The notes under the pieces: model-generated | What the model saw: only the letters and a program-made list of their open reading frames with translations | Database searches by the model: none | What the model was told of the DNA's origin: nothing | Program-made: the position numbers and the translations under genes | Source of the DNA: Ligilactobacillus salitolerans | Lineage (GTDB): Bacteria > Bacillota > Bacilli > Lactobacillales > Lactobacillaceae | Assembly: GCF_003864415.1 (NCBI RefSeq) | Contig: NZ_BFFP01000020.1 | Span: forward strand, 1 to 43,954 | DNA length: 43,954 nt | Direction: 5' to 3' | Shown here: positions 1-8,276 of the stretch, in pieces | Layout: each line of letters starts with the position of its first letter | How positions within the stretch are numbered: position 1 is the first letter of the stretch

Positions 1-41
1 ACTTCTTTCTATTTTCGTCCTTTAGACGAATTGGATTTGGG

Positions 42-74
42 GAGACAAGGTGTAGTGGCCTTGTCTCTTTTTTT
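42..74 (+). terminator. Rho-independent terminator of the gene left of the window
   Basis: A 9-bp perfect stem, GAGACAAGG pairing with CCTTGTCTC, is followed directly by seven T. It ends a plus-strand gene lying left of the window. A smaller hairpin, TTCGTC/GACGAA at 14-30, precedes it. No coding sequence can be assigned to the first 41 bases. Confidence 0.8.
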
Positions 75-91
75 ATAATAATACAAAAAAC

Positions 92-134
92 AAAAAAACT
101 GGTACAGATAGTAAAATTTCTCTATCAGTACCAG
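92..134 (-). terminator. Minus-strand Rho-independent terminator with no obvious source gene
   Basis: Read on the minus strand, CTGGTACTGATAG pairs with CTATCTGTACCAG (one T-T mismatch) around a 10-nt loop and is followed by T7-G-T6. It has the shape of an efficient terminator, but no credible minus-strand gene lies to its right; the next gene is on the plus strand. Confidence 0.5.
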
Positions 135-312
135 ATATTATAGAACCAAAAGCTGGAAATGCTTTTTTGCGTTTAATTTTTTGGGTACGCTTTTAAATTG
201 CTTTGGCTAGTTTGAAAGCCGGCTCTAAGCTCTTTGAACTTATGAAATTAGCTTTTTAAGCTGTTTTCCGTTACAATATTTAAGAGAATATAAAAGTTAG
301 GTGAAAAAGGGA
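135..312 (+). other. Leader region upstream of the DUF441 gene
   Basis: AT-rich and non-coding. A TACAAT -10 candidate sits at 272-277, but I see no convincing -35 box, so this promoter is weakly supported. A short AGCCGGCT palindrome also occurs. I recognise no riboswitch. Confidence 0.3.
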
Positions 313-771
313 ATGGAAAGTTGGTTGTTTTTGTTGCTGGTGTTGGCCGTAGCTGTCTTCGGTAAAAACACCTCGCTGATCATTGCTAGTCTTGTGGTCA
401 TGACTTTTAAAGCTTTGCCAATGACTGAAAAGTGGCTGCCGGTTATTCAGAACAAAGGGATCGATTGGGGAGTCACAATAATTTCTGTTGCCATTTTGAT
501 ACCAATCGCAACTGGACAAATCAGCTTTAAAGACTTGGTCAGTGTCTTTAGGTCGCCTGCAGGGTGGATCGCAATCGCATGCGGAGTTGCTGTCGCCTTA
601 CTTTCCCGCTATGGTGTGGCACAGCTGGCTGCTTCTCCTCAAGTGACAATTGCTTTGGTATTAGGGACTATCTGCGGAGTTGTTTTCTTGCATGGAGTGG
701 CGGCAGGACCAGTTATTGCCAGCGGCCTCACATATTGTATCGTGACATTACTAGGACTTAGTTTTAAATAG
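313..771 (+). CDS. DUF441 family multi-pass membrane protein (YeaL/YtwI-like)
   Basis: This encodes 152 residues, nearly all hydrophobic, with four or five predicted membrane segments. They lie near residues 1-20, 22-36, 50-66, 83-103 and 108-152. Length and composition match the DUF441 family (E. coli YeaL, B. subtilis YtwI), whose function is unknown. I chose the ATG at 313 because AGGTGA sits about nine bases upstream; a GTG at 301 would add four residues but has no ribosome binding site. The stop overlaps the AGGAGA that serves cvfB, so the two genes are probably cotranscribed. Confidence 0.85.
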   Translation: MESWLFLLLVLAVAVFGKNTSLIIASLVVMTFKALPMTEKWLPVIQNKGIDWGVTIISVAILIPIATGQISFKDLVSVFRSPAGWIAIACGVAVALLSRYGVAQLAASPQVTIALVLGTICGVVFLHGVAAGPVIASGLTYCIVTLLGLSFK

Positions 772-783
772 GAGAAATCAAAT

Positions 784-1644
784 ATGAAAAAAGATCTTCT
801 TGGCAGGATCATAACTGCTGAAGTTATCGATGAAAATGATAGATATATCTACTCTCAATTAGAGGGACAGACTTTCCAAACGGCAAAAAAAGAGCTCAAA
901 AAGCTGCCCAAAATGGGAAGTCAGCTGAGTGGTTTTGCCTATGAAAATGATCATCACCATTTACAGTTGACCAAAAATACCCCCAAAGTCGGCCTGGGTC
1001 GTTACTCGTGGGGAACCGTGGTTTCTGTGCAAAGGGACCTGGGAGTTTTCGTTGACATCGGGCTGCCAAACAAGGACATTGTTGTTTCTTTAGATGATCT
1101 GCCAGAACTGCGCCAGCTTTGGCCGCAAAAAAACGACCGCTTAATGATAGGTTTAAAACTCGACAACAAAGGGCGCTTATGGGGCGATCTAGCCAGTGAA
1201 AGTATGTTTCAAGGTATTAGTCAGAAAGCCAAAAACAACTTACAGAATCAAGATGTCACTTGTGTCGTGTATCGGCTCAAAAAGGTCGGGACTCGTGTGT
1301 TGACTAAAGATTATTGTCTTGGCTTTATTCATCCGTCTCAACGCATGGAAGAGCCGCGTTTGGGTCAGGTTTTGCAGGCGCGTGTCATTGGTGTCAGCGC
1401 TGAAGGAACGCTTAACCTTTCGCTAAAACCGCGTGCCTTTGAAGCGATCGGTGATGATGCGCAGATGATCTTGGCTGCTTTGCAGCATTCTTCCGGCAGC
1501 TTGAACTTTTCAGATAAGAGCACACCCCAAGAAATCAATGATTATTTTGGGATAAGTAAAGGGCAGTTTAAACGGGCTCTTGGCCACCTTCTTAAGGCTG
1601 GCGCAGTAAATCAAAAAGATGGTAAAATTTATCTGAATGAATAA
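784..1644 (+). CDS. cvfB: CvfB-like S1-domain RNA-binding protein
   Basis: A 286-residue protein of the CvfB/YitL family, conserved RNA-binding regulators; in Staphylococcus the family affects virulence gene expression. An S1-like OB fold starts near residue 72 (GRYSWG, then a GVFVDIG strand typical of S1 domains). Another S1-like segment follows around residues 195-220. The C-terminal 40 residues look like a winged helix (EINDYFGISKGQFKRALGHL). The usual family length is about 285-300, so this copy is complete. It lies 12 bases after the DUF441 gene with a good AGGAGA, and the fur-like gene follows closely. Confidence 0.85.
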   Translation: MKKDLLGRIITAEVIDENDRYIYSQLEGQTFQTAKKELKKLPKMGSQLSGFAYENDHHHLQLTKNTPKVGLGRYSWGTVVSVQRDLGVFVDIGLPNKDIVVSLDDLPELRQLWPQKNDRLMIGLKLDNKGRLWGDLASESMFQGISQKAKNNLQNQDVTCVVYRLKKVGTRVLTKDYCLGFIHPSQRMEEPRLGQVLQARVIGVSAEGTLNLSLKPRAFEAIGDDAQMILAALQHSSGSLNFSDKSTPQEINDYFGISKGQFKRALGHLLKAGAVNQKDGKIYLNE

Positions 1645-1668
1645 TACGGAGTGAAAGGTGGCAGAAAA

Positions 1669-2142
1669 GTGGATACAAATGACGAAATGATAAAAATTCA
1701 AAATTGTATGCATGACGCAGGCTTTAAACTGACCTTTCAACGTCAAGCTATCGTCAAAGTACTCTTGGATCATCATCAAGAGCATCTATCTGCTGAAGAA
1801 ATCTATATTGAGCTTCTCAAGCAATCCTTTTCTTTCGGCTTAGCCACAGTCTACCGGACTCTGGATATTTTAACTGAAATGAATCTTTTAACGCGTGTTT
1901 CCTTTGAAGATGGGATTGCACGTTATGACCTGAGGACTGAGGACCGGAGACATTTTCACCACCATTTAATTTGTACGCAGTGTGGAAAAACCGTTGAGAT
2001 CCACCAAGATCTTTTAATTGACGTCGAAAAACTAGTTGCACACCAGTATCATTTTGAAGTTTCTGATCATCGGCTGACCTTTCTAGGTCTTTGTGCCGAT
2101 TGTCAGCGTAAAAAAGCGTTGGGGGATGTTTCCCATCGATAA
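1669..2142 (+). CDS. Fur/PerR-family metal-dependent regulator
   Basis: A 157-residue Fur-superfamily repressor: an N-terminal winged helix (FKLTFQRQAIVKVL, then the AEEIY and ATVYRTLDIL helices) and a C-terminal dimerisation domain. Two structural-zinc CxxC pairs are visible (CTQC and CADC), and the HFHHHLIC segment supplies metal ligands. The sequence alone does not decide between Fur, Zur and PerR. The position before xerD matches the Firmicutes fur-xerD arrangement. GTG at 1669 is preferred because AAGGTGG lies seven bases upstream; GTG at 1651 has no spaced ribosome binding site. The 3' end overlaps xerD. Confidence 0.85.
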   Translation: MDTNDEMIKIQNCMHDAGFKLTFQRQAIVKVLLDHHQEHLSAEEIYIELLKQSFSFGLATVYRTLDILTEMNLLTRVSFEDGIARYDLRTEDRRHFHHHLICTQCGKTVEIHQDLLIDVEKLVAHQYHFEVSDHRLTFLGLCADCQRKKALGDVSHR

Positions 2143-3022
2143 TTTAATACAAGATTACCTCCATTACTTGACTGTTGAGCGGGGGTTATCCGCCAATACC
2201 GTAGTCAGCTATCAAAATGATCTGACCCAGTTTGTCAAATTTTTACAAAAAAATGATGTAAATTCTTTTACTGTTGTCGAGCGGTCAGATATTACTAATT
2301 ATTTGGCTGAGGAAACGGCTCAAAAAAAGGCAAACTCCTCTATCATTCGCAGCGTTACGAGTTTGCGCCGCTTTTTTTTGTATTTGTCACAAGAAAAGGT
2401 GATCACTAATAATCCAATGACATTGATCGATACACCAAAACAGCAGGAACATTTGCCTGAAGTTTTGTCCCGTCAAGAAGTTGAGCAGCTTTTAAAAACA
2501 CCTAATGTTAGCCAGCCCTTGGGCTTACGCGACCGTGCAATTTTGGAGTTAATGTATGCGACAGGCTTGCGTGTCAGTGAAGTGATCAACTTGCACCTCG
2601 CGGATCTGCATCTCACTATGGGGTTGATACAAACGATCGGTAAGGGGCAAAAAGAGCGCTTAGTACCAATTGGTGATACTGCTGCACAGTGGATCAACTC
2701 CTATCTTGAACGTAGTCGGCCGAAATTGTTGAAGGAAAAACGATCATCTTTTCTATTTTTAAACTTTCACGGCAACCAGCTGACACGGCAAGGGGTCTGG
2801 AAAAACCTTAAACAGCAAGTCCGAAAAGCGGGAATCACCAAAAATATCACTCCGCATACATTACGGCACTCATTTGCCACACATATCTTAGAAAATGGTG
2901 CAGATCTGCGGATCGTGCAAGAATTACTGGGACACGCTGATATTTCTACTACTCAAATTTATACTCACTTATCTAAGCGCAGGTTAAGTTCCATTTATGA
3001 AAAAACACACCCGCGAGCTTAA
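2126..3022 (+). CDS. xerD: Site-specific tyrosine recombinase XerD
   Basis: With XerC it resolves chromosome dimers at dif. From ATG 2126 the protein is 298 residues, the normal XerD length. An N-terminal SAM-like core-binding domain covers residues 1-95. The catalytic set is intact: R149 (ATGLRVSE), K173 (GKGQKERLVP), H244 and R247 (HTLRHSF), H270 (LLGHADIS) and Y279 (TTQIYTH). A GTG at 2093 would add 11 residues and overlap the Fur gene by 50 bases instead of 17. The xerC partner lies at 28.9 kb, and a candidate dif site at 39.3 kb. Confidence 0.92.
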   Translation: MFPIDNLIQDYLHYLTVERGLSANTVVSYQNDLTQFVKFLQKNDVNSFTVVERSDITNYLAEETAQKKANSSIIRSVTSLRRFFLYLSQEKVITNNPMTLIDTPKQQEHLPEVLSRQEVEQLLKTPNVSQPLGLRDRAILELMYATGLRVSEVINLHLADLHLTMGLIQTIGKGQKERLVPIGDTAAQWINSYLERSRPKLLKEKRSSFLFLNFHGNQLTRQGVWKNLKQQVRKAGITKNITPHTLRHSFATHILENGADLRIVQELLGHADISTTQIYTHLSKRRLSSIYEKTHPRA

Positions 3023-3065
3023 GAAAAAGCGTGAATTCTAAGCTGTTCGGTTAAATTTTGGACCT

Positions 3066-3091
3066 AAAACAGATTTTCTAAAATTTGTTTT
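3066..3091 (+). terminator. AT-rich hairpin after xerD
   Basis: AAAACAGATTTT pairs with AAAATTTGTTTT (one G-T wobble) with a very short loop, then AATTT. It is a weak terminator at best. It does separate xerD from the promoter of the next unit. Confidence 0.35.
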
Positions 3092-3094
3092 AAT

Positions 3095-3123
3095 TTATGA
3101 AATGTGCTAATCTGGCGTATAAT
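3095..3123 (+). promoter_or_regulatory. Promoter of the ribT-scpA-scpB-rluB unit
   Basis: A perfect TATAAT at 3118-3123 lies 17 bases after a poor -35 (TTATGA at 3095-3100). The AAAGGAGA of ribT begins about 17 bases downstream of the -10. Confidence 0.45.
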
Positions 3124-3152
3124 CTTGATAAGGAAGCTTAAAGGAGATACAG

Positions 3153-3524
3153 ATGCTTTATAAATATAAAAATGATTACAAAAAAATAACGATGGGTTTG
3201 CTCTCGTTTATTCCTAACTTAAAAGAAGTCTCACGCTTGTCCAATGAGTTGGAATGGTATCAAGCCCAAGACGATCGGAACCTTTTTTTGTGGAAAAATG
3301 AACAGGATGATTTTTGCGGCATTATTGGCGCAGAAATCAACGATTCAATCGTCATGGTCCGTCATCTTGCAATTTCTCCTCAATACCGCGGCGAAGGAGT
3401 TAGCTATCAGATGCTGACTGCTTTGGCTGCGCGTTTTCCGGAACATAAAATGATGGGGAGCGTTGAAGTGGCACCATTAATTGCAAAGTGGGAAAAAAAT
3501 CGTGGACAAGAAAGCAACAAATAA
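3153..3524 (+). CDS. ribT: RibT-like GNAT acetyltransferase
   Basis: A 123-residue GNAT-fold protein. The acetyl-CoA-binding motif A is visible as VMVRHLAISPQYRGEG, followed by the YQMLTALAARFP helix. Length and placement before scpA match the protein annotated RibT in lactobacilli and at the end of the rib operon in Bacillus. Its substrate is not established. AAAGGAGA lies just upstream of the ATG. The gene overlaps scpA by about 23 bases, implying coupled translation. No riboflavin genes are present here, so a role in flavin metabolism cannot be inferred from context. Confidence 0.8.
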   Translation: MLYKYKNDYKKITMGLLSFIPNLKEVSRLSNELEWYQAQDDRNLFLWKNEQDDFCGIIGAEINDSIVMVRHLAISPQYRGEGVSYQMLTALAARFPEHKMMGSVEVAPLIAKWEKNRGQESNK

Positions 3525-4296
3525 ATCAGAACAGCTGCCTGAACAACTGACTTTTAAGATCTTAGATTTTGAAGGTCCCTTAGATTTATTACTGCATCTG
3601 ATCAAGCAAAATGAAATGGACATTTATGATATTCAAATGACCGAAATAACTTCTCAGTATATCGATTATCTTCATCACATGGAGAAGATGGAGCTTGACA
3701 TCGCTGGGGAGTATTTTGTTACAGCTGCAATGCTGCTCAACATTAAAAGCGCAATGCTGTTACCGAATCAACCTGCCTATGATGATGAAGAGCAAGCAGA
3801 CTCAGACTATTTCGAGGAAGATCCTCGTGAACGGCTCGTCCAGCAGTTATTAATGCATCAATTATTTCAGGAGGCCGCAACGGGCTTGCAAGAAAAGTAT
3901 GCGCAACGAGCGAAACATTTCGAGCGGGAGCCGGCTGAGATCCCCGCAGATGCGCAGCTGGGGCAGTTAAGTGATGAACATCAAAGCATTATGCGGTTAG
4001 AAAAGGCATTTAATAAGCTGCTTAGCAAGCATAGAAAAGCAATGCCGTTAAAACGTCAAGTTAGCAGTGAAAAATATTCACTTAAAACAGAAATACAAAA
4101 TTTAGATCGAAAATTAAAAAATGCTAGCGGTCCAATAATCTTTGACGACCTGTTTTCACAGAAATTTGACCTTGAACTATATGTCACAATTTTTCTCGCA
4201 CTTTTAGAACTGGTCAAACGTGGAGCTGCTCAAATGATGCAAAAAGAAAATTTGGGTCAAATTCAAATGATAAGTGGTGATAAAAATCCTAGCTAA
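3502..4296 (+). CDS. scpA: Segregation and condensation protein A (ScpA kleisin)
   Basis: The kleisin subunit that bridges the SMC heads and binds ScpB dimers in chromosome condensation and segregation. The N-terminal kleisin signature is clear (FEGPLDLLLHLIKQNEMDIYDI), followed by the AMLLNIKSAMLL helix. The C-terminal winged helix is FLALLELVKRGAAQMMQ. From GTG 3502 the protein is 264 residues, the usual size; a TTG at 3481 is also open. The acidic middle (about 95-115) is the variable linker. The 3' end overlaps scpB by 23 bases, as expected for stoichiometric partners. Confidence 0.9.
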   Translation: MDKKATNKSEQLPEQLTFKILDFEGPLDLLLHLIKQNEMDIYDIQMTEITSQYIDYLHHMEKMELDIAGEYFVTAAMLLNIKSAMLLPNQPAYDDEEQADSDYFEEDPRERLVQQLLMHQLFQEAATGLQEKYAQRAKHFEREPAEIPADAQLGQLSDEHQSIMRLEKAFNKLLSKHRKAMPLKRQVSSEKYSLKTEIQNLDRKLKNASGPIIFDDLFSQKFDLELYVTIFLALLELVKRGAAQMMQKENLGQIQMISGDKNPS

Positions 4297-4897
4297 TCAA
4301 GCAAAAATTGAAAGCCTGCTGTTTGTCAGCGGTAACCAAGGGATCACAGTCAGCGAATTGGCTCAACTTTGTGGTCTAATGAAACCTGCTGTACTAGCGC
4401 AGTTAAAAAAACTGCAGCAAAAATATTTGGCTGATCATACTTGTAGTTTTGAATTATATCAGACAGGTGAGCACTATAAATTAACTACAAAAAAAGCCTT
4501 TGCACCCATAATCAAGAACTATTTTGAACTGCCGACTACGAGCACATTGTCAGCTCAAGCAATGGAAACATTGGCGATCGTTGCTTATAAACAGCCGATC
4601 ACAAGGACTGAGATCGATGAGATCCGCGGGGTCCAGTCAAGTGCTATGTTGCAGAAATTGATCAGATATGATCTTCTCAAGGAAGCAGGGCGTTCCGATC
4701 TGCCTGGTCGTCCGATCCTTTATGTAACAACAGAAGAATTTTTAAATTATTTTGGTTTAACTAATTTGTCTGAACTGCCGCAGCTGGAGGAACAGCAAAA
4801 AACTGAACCAGAAGAAGACACTGACCATTTGTTAGGCTTATTTGAAAAAACGATCTCAATGAATGAAAAACAAAAAAAGGATGAAAACAATGGCTGA
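4274..4897 (+). CDS. scpB: Segregation and condensation protein B (ScpB)
   Basis: A 207-residue ScpB, the tandem winged-helix dimer that binds ScpA. The first domain begins with AKIESLLFVSGNQGITVSELAQL. The second carries the conserved LAIVAYKQPITRTEIDEIRGVQSS and GRPILYVTTEEFLNYFGL. Two adjacent GTG codons (4274 and 4277) can serve as the start inside scpA, and no clear ribosome binding site separates them, so translation is likely coupled to scpA. The acidic tail overlaps the rluB start by eight bases. Confidence 0.92.
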   Translation: MVIKILANQAKIESLLFVSGNQGITVSELAQLCGLMKPAVLAQLKKLQQKYLADHTCSFELYQTGEHYKLTTKKAFAPIIKNYFELPTTSTLSAQAMETLAIVAYKQPITRTEIDEIRGVQSSAMLQKLIRYDLLKEAGRSDLPGRPILYVTTEEFLNYFGLTNLSELPQLEEQQKTEPEEDTDHLLGLFEKTISMNEKQKKDENNG

Positions 4898-5621
4898 AAG
4901 ATTACAAAAGGTGATGGCTAATGCTGGCGTCGCATCGAGAAGAGCAAGTGAAAAGTTGATTTCTGCCGGAAGAGTCCGGGTCAACGGCAAGGTTGTGACT
5001 GAATTGGGAGTCAAAGTAACTGGTAACGATGCTGTCGAAGTCGATGGCCGGTTATTGGAACAAAAAGATACTAAAGTTTACTTTATCTTATACAAGCCGC
5101 GTGGAGTTATTTCTGCTGCTAAAGATGATAAGGGACGTAAAGTTGTGACTGATTTTTTCACTGACCTCCCACAGCGGATCTACCCTGTCGGTCGGCTGGA
5201 TTATGACACTTCTGGTTTGGTCTTAATGACAAATGATGGCGATTTGGCCAACAAGCTCATGCACCCAAGTTACCATGTTAATAAAACTTATGTTGCTAAG
5301 GTCAAGGGGATCCCTGACAGTAAGGCTTTGGAGCAACTGCGGCATGGGGTTAAAATCGATTCTGGCCATAAAAGTTCACCTACCAAGGCGAAGGTTATTT
5401 CAATCGATAAGAAAAAAGATACAGCAGTCGTTTCGTTAACCATTCACGAAGGACGATATCATCAAGTTAAAAATATGTTGCAAGCAGTCGGACACCCCGT
5501 TAAAAAGCTGAAGCGAGAAACATATGGTTTCTTAAATCTGACTGGTTTGACCTCAGGCGATTTCCGTGAATTGACTAACGTTGAGGTTGCTGAACTAAAA
5601 AAAATGGTTACTAAAAAATAA
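4890..5621 (+). CDS. rluB: 23S rRNA pseudouridine synthase RluB
   Basis: A 243-residue RsuA/RluB-type synthase that converts a uridine of 23S rRNA helix 89 to pseudouridine. An S4 RNA-binding domain covers residues 1-60 (ERLQKVMANAGVASRRASEKLI). The catalytic motif is GRLDYDTSGLVLMTNDGD with the nucleophilic Asp at 104. ATG 4890 is chosen over 4863 because AAAGGATG sits eight bases upstream and the S4 domain then starts at residue 2. It overlaps the end of scpB. Confidence 0.9.
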   Translation: MAERLQKVMANAGVASRRASEKLISAGRVRVNGKVVTELGVKVTGNDAVEVDGRLLEQKDTKVYFILYKPRGVISAAKDDKGRKVVTDFFTDLPQRIYPVGRLDYDTSGLVLMTNDGDLANKLMHPSYHVNKTYVAKVKGIPDSKALEQLRHGVKIDSGHKSSPTKAKVISIDKKKDTAVVSLTIHEGRYHQVKNMLQAVGHPVKKLKRETYGFLNLTGLTSGDFRELTNVEVAELKKMVTKK

Positions 5622-5650
5622 TTCATGCTGGCCAAGGAGGCATTCGAAAG

Positions 5651-6688
5651 ATGAATGACAACGACTGGTGGCTATTATTCTTTACAGCTAAACAAAAAAG
5701 ACGACCAGCGGTTATTAGACAGTTGTTAACCAAACGTCTTTCCAGCTCGACGCTTTTTTGGGGCTTGCGTTACCAATTACTAGAGATCATTGGGTTTTTT
5801 CCTAAACTCGAAGCATCAACTTTCGATCAGGGCATACAAAAACTGGTCGAACAGGGGTTTTTGTCGCAGGATCCTGATGACACCGTCAAATTGACAGAGC
5901 GGGGGAGATCCAAGAAACAAGAGTTGCTAACCGGTCCAACTTTGGGTGCGCCGCGTTTTTTTTGTGAACATCGAGTGACGGAGATCAACCAGATGTTGAA
6001 GCTGATCGTGCAAGTTGCTTCAGAAGCAAGCTATGGCAATTCAAGGTACTACGTGGCTGTAGATAATTTTGAATGTCAGCAAATGATCAAACAGTGGTTA
6101 CATCAGTACGATCTGCAAACGCTGCACAAAAATATTCTGCTTGAATTAAAAAGTTTTTTAGAAAACGAGAGTCCGCAAAAGGCGTGGATTTTTTGTGCGC
6201 AGTTTTCTGGACATCAAGTCTTACCCAAAACAGTGGCGCAGATGGCGCAACAAACTGGCTTAACTACCCTTGAAATCAAGATCATTTTACTTGATTTGAC
6301 TAGTCGTTTTGCCTCTCATTTGCTCCAGAAAAATTCGCTGCTGGCACCTATGATCAAACATTTTGAAAATCAGAATGTTCTTTTTAAAAAGAGTCGACAA
6401 GCATTGCAACTCTTTCTCAATGGGAAAAGTATCCAGCAAATCGCCCAGTATAATGCTGTCAAAGAAAGTACTGTCCGGGAATATCTGCTAAACGCGGCTA
6501 TTTTAGAACGCGATTTTCCTTTTGCCTCTTTTTTTACAGACCAAGAGGAAGAACTTTTAACTGCTCGCTTGCCAGCTGATATCGACCAGTGGAGTTACCG
6601 AGAATTGATGTCTGAGCAGGTACAAGTTTCGTTTTTTAATTATCGTTTAGTTGCAATTAAAAGGAGCCATGAGGAATTTGGTCAGTGA
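5651..6688 (+). CDS. ypbB: YpbB-like helix-turn-helix protein next to RecQ
   Basis: A 345-residue protein matching B. subtilis YpbB (about 350 residues) in length, position and layout. The C-terminal part holds a helicase-associated HTH: residues near 255-280 read QLFLNGKSIQQIAQYNAVKESTVREYLL, a clear helix-turn-helix. The upstream part has no motif I can name. The function is unknown; conserved pairing with recQ suggests a DNA repair or helicase accessory role (inference). AAGGAGG lies 10 bases upstream of the ATG, and recQ starts inside its 3' end. Confidence 0.8.
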   Translation: MNDNDWWLLFFTAKQKRRPAVIRQLLTKRLSSSTLFWGLRYQLLEIIGFFPKLEASTFDQGIQKLVEQGFLSQDPDDTVKLTERGRSKKQELLTGPTLGAPRFFCEHRVTEINQMLKLIVQVASEASYGNSRYYVAVDNFECQQMIKQWLHQYDLQTLHKNILLELKSFLENESPQKAWIFCAQFSGHQVLPKTVAQMAQQTGLTTLEIKIILLDLTSRFASHLLQKNSLLAPMIKHFENQNVLFKKSRQALQLFLNGKSIQQIAQYNAVKESTVREYLLNAAILERDFPFASFFTDQEEELLTARLPADIDQWSYRELMSEQVQVSFFNYRLVAIKRSHEEFGQ

Positions 6689-8138
6689 AAAAGAACTCTA
6701 TGCCCATTTGAAACAAGAATTTGGCTTTACGCGCTTTAAAGCTGGGCAAAAACAAGTTATTCAGCGTTTACTGGCGGGCGGATCAACAGTAGCAATTTTA
6801 CCCACAGGCACAGGTAAATCTCTATGTTATCAATTTGTAGGTACCTACACCAATCAAACTGTCTTGATAATTTCGCCTCTGCTTTCTTTGATGCAAGACC
6901 AAGTCGAACAATTACGGTTAAAGGGTGAAAAACGGGTCGTTGCTTTAAATTCTAACCTTTCTTATGCCGCAAAAAAGCAGATCTTAGCTAATCTACATCA
7001 GTATTTATTTATCTATCTCGCACCCGAGATGTTAAATAACCCAGTAGTTTTGGCTGCTTTAACAGACATCGATCTTGGGCTCTTAGTTGTTGATGAAGCG
7101 CACTGTATCTCTGCTTGGGGTCCGGATTTTCGTCCTGATTACCTGCAGCTGGGCAAATTACGTCAGAAATTAGGCTTTCCCGTAACCTTAGCGCTCACTG
7201 CAACTGCAACCAAACGCGTAACTTCGGATATGATGAGATCACTAAAATTGGGCCGGAAGGTCAAAGTAATCAGAAATTCAGTCGATCGGCCTAATATTTT
7301 TTTGGCGGTCGAGAAGTCTGCGGATACTCAAGAAAAAAATCAGCGGCTCATACAGTTGATCCGCTCTCTGCCTGCCCCCGGACTGATCTATTTTTCAAGT
7401 AAGAAGCAATGCGATCAGATCTGTGCCTTACTGAATGCCAAAAGCAAACTAACCGTTGCTTCCTATCACGCAGGGTTACCGGCGGGTGACCGCTATGCAG
7501 TGCAGCAGCAATTTTTAGGCGGACAGATCGACTTAATTTGTGCTACCAGCGCCTTTGGCATGGGGATCAATAAACCTGACATTCGGTATGTGATCCACTA
7601 TCATTTACCAGAAAACCTTGAAAGTTATCTGCAAGAGATCGGTCGTGCGGGGCGTGACGGTCAGCAAAGCTTGGCATTAATTTTATACAGTGAACAAGAC
7701 CGTGGTTTACAGCAACATTTGGCACTAAGTGCTTTACCAACTAATGCCGAACTAGAAATCTTACAAAATTCTCCCCAGTTGTTAGAAAAAAGCAGCCAAG
7801 AAAACCAAAGTGCGCAGCTTGTTTGGCGTTATATGCAAATGGGGGTTTCTTTTCCCCAAATGTCAGCAGTCTTTAGCCAACGTCGAACTGAAAAACTGCA
7901 GGCACTTCAACAAATCTTGGCTTATGTTAATACTCAGGGCTGTCGGAGAAAATTTATCCTGCGCTATTTTGATGAAACAAAAACACCGCAGCATTTCAGA
8001 AAATGTTGTCAGTTAGCCAACGAATCATTTGATTATCAACAACTATTCGATTTGGCAAAAACTAAAAATGAACCGAATATCTTTGCTGGCGGCAATGACT
8101 ATGAACAAATTTTAAAAAATTTATTTAAAACTGACTAA
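6669..8138 (+). CDS. recQ: ATP-dependent DNA helicase RecQ (RecS-type, short)
   Basis: A superfamily 2 helicase of 489 residues. Walker A is LPTGTGKS (K50), the DEAH box is at 142-145, motif III is TALTATAT, and motif VI is YLQEIGRAGRDGQ. It is the short Bacillus RecS-like form without an HRDC domain. The zinc-binding region is reduced: CRRKFILRYF is followed only by a CC pair instead of three spaced cysteines. AAAGGAG lies only two bases before ATG 6669, so a start at TTG 6678 or TTG 6651 is possible. It overlaps ypbB by 20 bases. Confidence 0.9.
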   Translation: MRNLVSEKELYAHLKQEFGFTRFKAGQKQVIQRLLAGGSTVAILPTGTGKSLCYQFVGTYTNQTVLIISPLLSLMQDQVEQLRLKGEKRVVALNSNLSYAAKKQILANLHQYLFIYLAPEMLNNPVVLAALTDIDLGLLVVDEAHCISAWGPDFRPDYLQLGKLRQKLGFPVTLALTATATKRVTSDMMRSLKLGRKVKVIRNSVDRPNIFLAVEKSADTQEKNQRLIQLIRSLPAPGLIYFSSKKQCDQICALLNAKSKLTVASYHAGLPAGDRYAVQQQFLGGQIDLICATSAFGMGINKPDIRYVIHYHLPENLESYLQEIGRAGRDGQQSLALILYSEQDRGLQQHLALSALPTNAELEILQNSPQLLEKSSQENQSAQLVWRYMQMGVSFPQMSAVFSQRRTEKLQALQQILAYVNTQGCRRKFILRYFDETKTPQHFRKCCQLANESFDYQQLFDLAKTKNEPNIFAGGNDYEQILKNLFKTD

Positions 8139-8235
8139 CTCAACAGTACTTTTTAGCCAAATAAACCAACTGTGAGAAAAACAGACAAATTTAAGCTATT
8201 CTGCTAACCACTTGCTTTTTAAAAAAAAATAACTA

Positions 8236-8244
8236 TGGTAAAAT
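8236..8244 (+). promoter_or_regulatory. Extended -10 promoter of the LysM gene
   Basis: TGGTAAAAT is an extended -10 (TG-n-TAAAAT). The TTGCTT upstream is 21 bases away, too far for a normal -35. The ribosome binding site follows about 18 bases later. The rest of the 8139-8276 gap is AT-rich with no other signal. Confidence 0.4.
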
Positions 8245-8276
8245 AATTTATGAATTAGTTTAAGGGGGTGTGAACT

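Noticed and set aside
280-519. Minus-strand ORF of 79 codons
   Set aside because: It is antisense to the DUF441 gene, has no ribosome binding site and a low-complexity His/Gln-rich translation.
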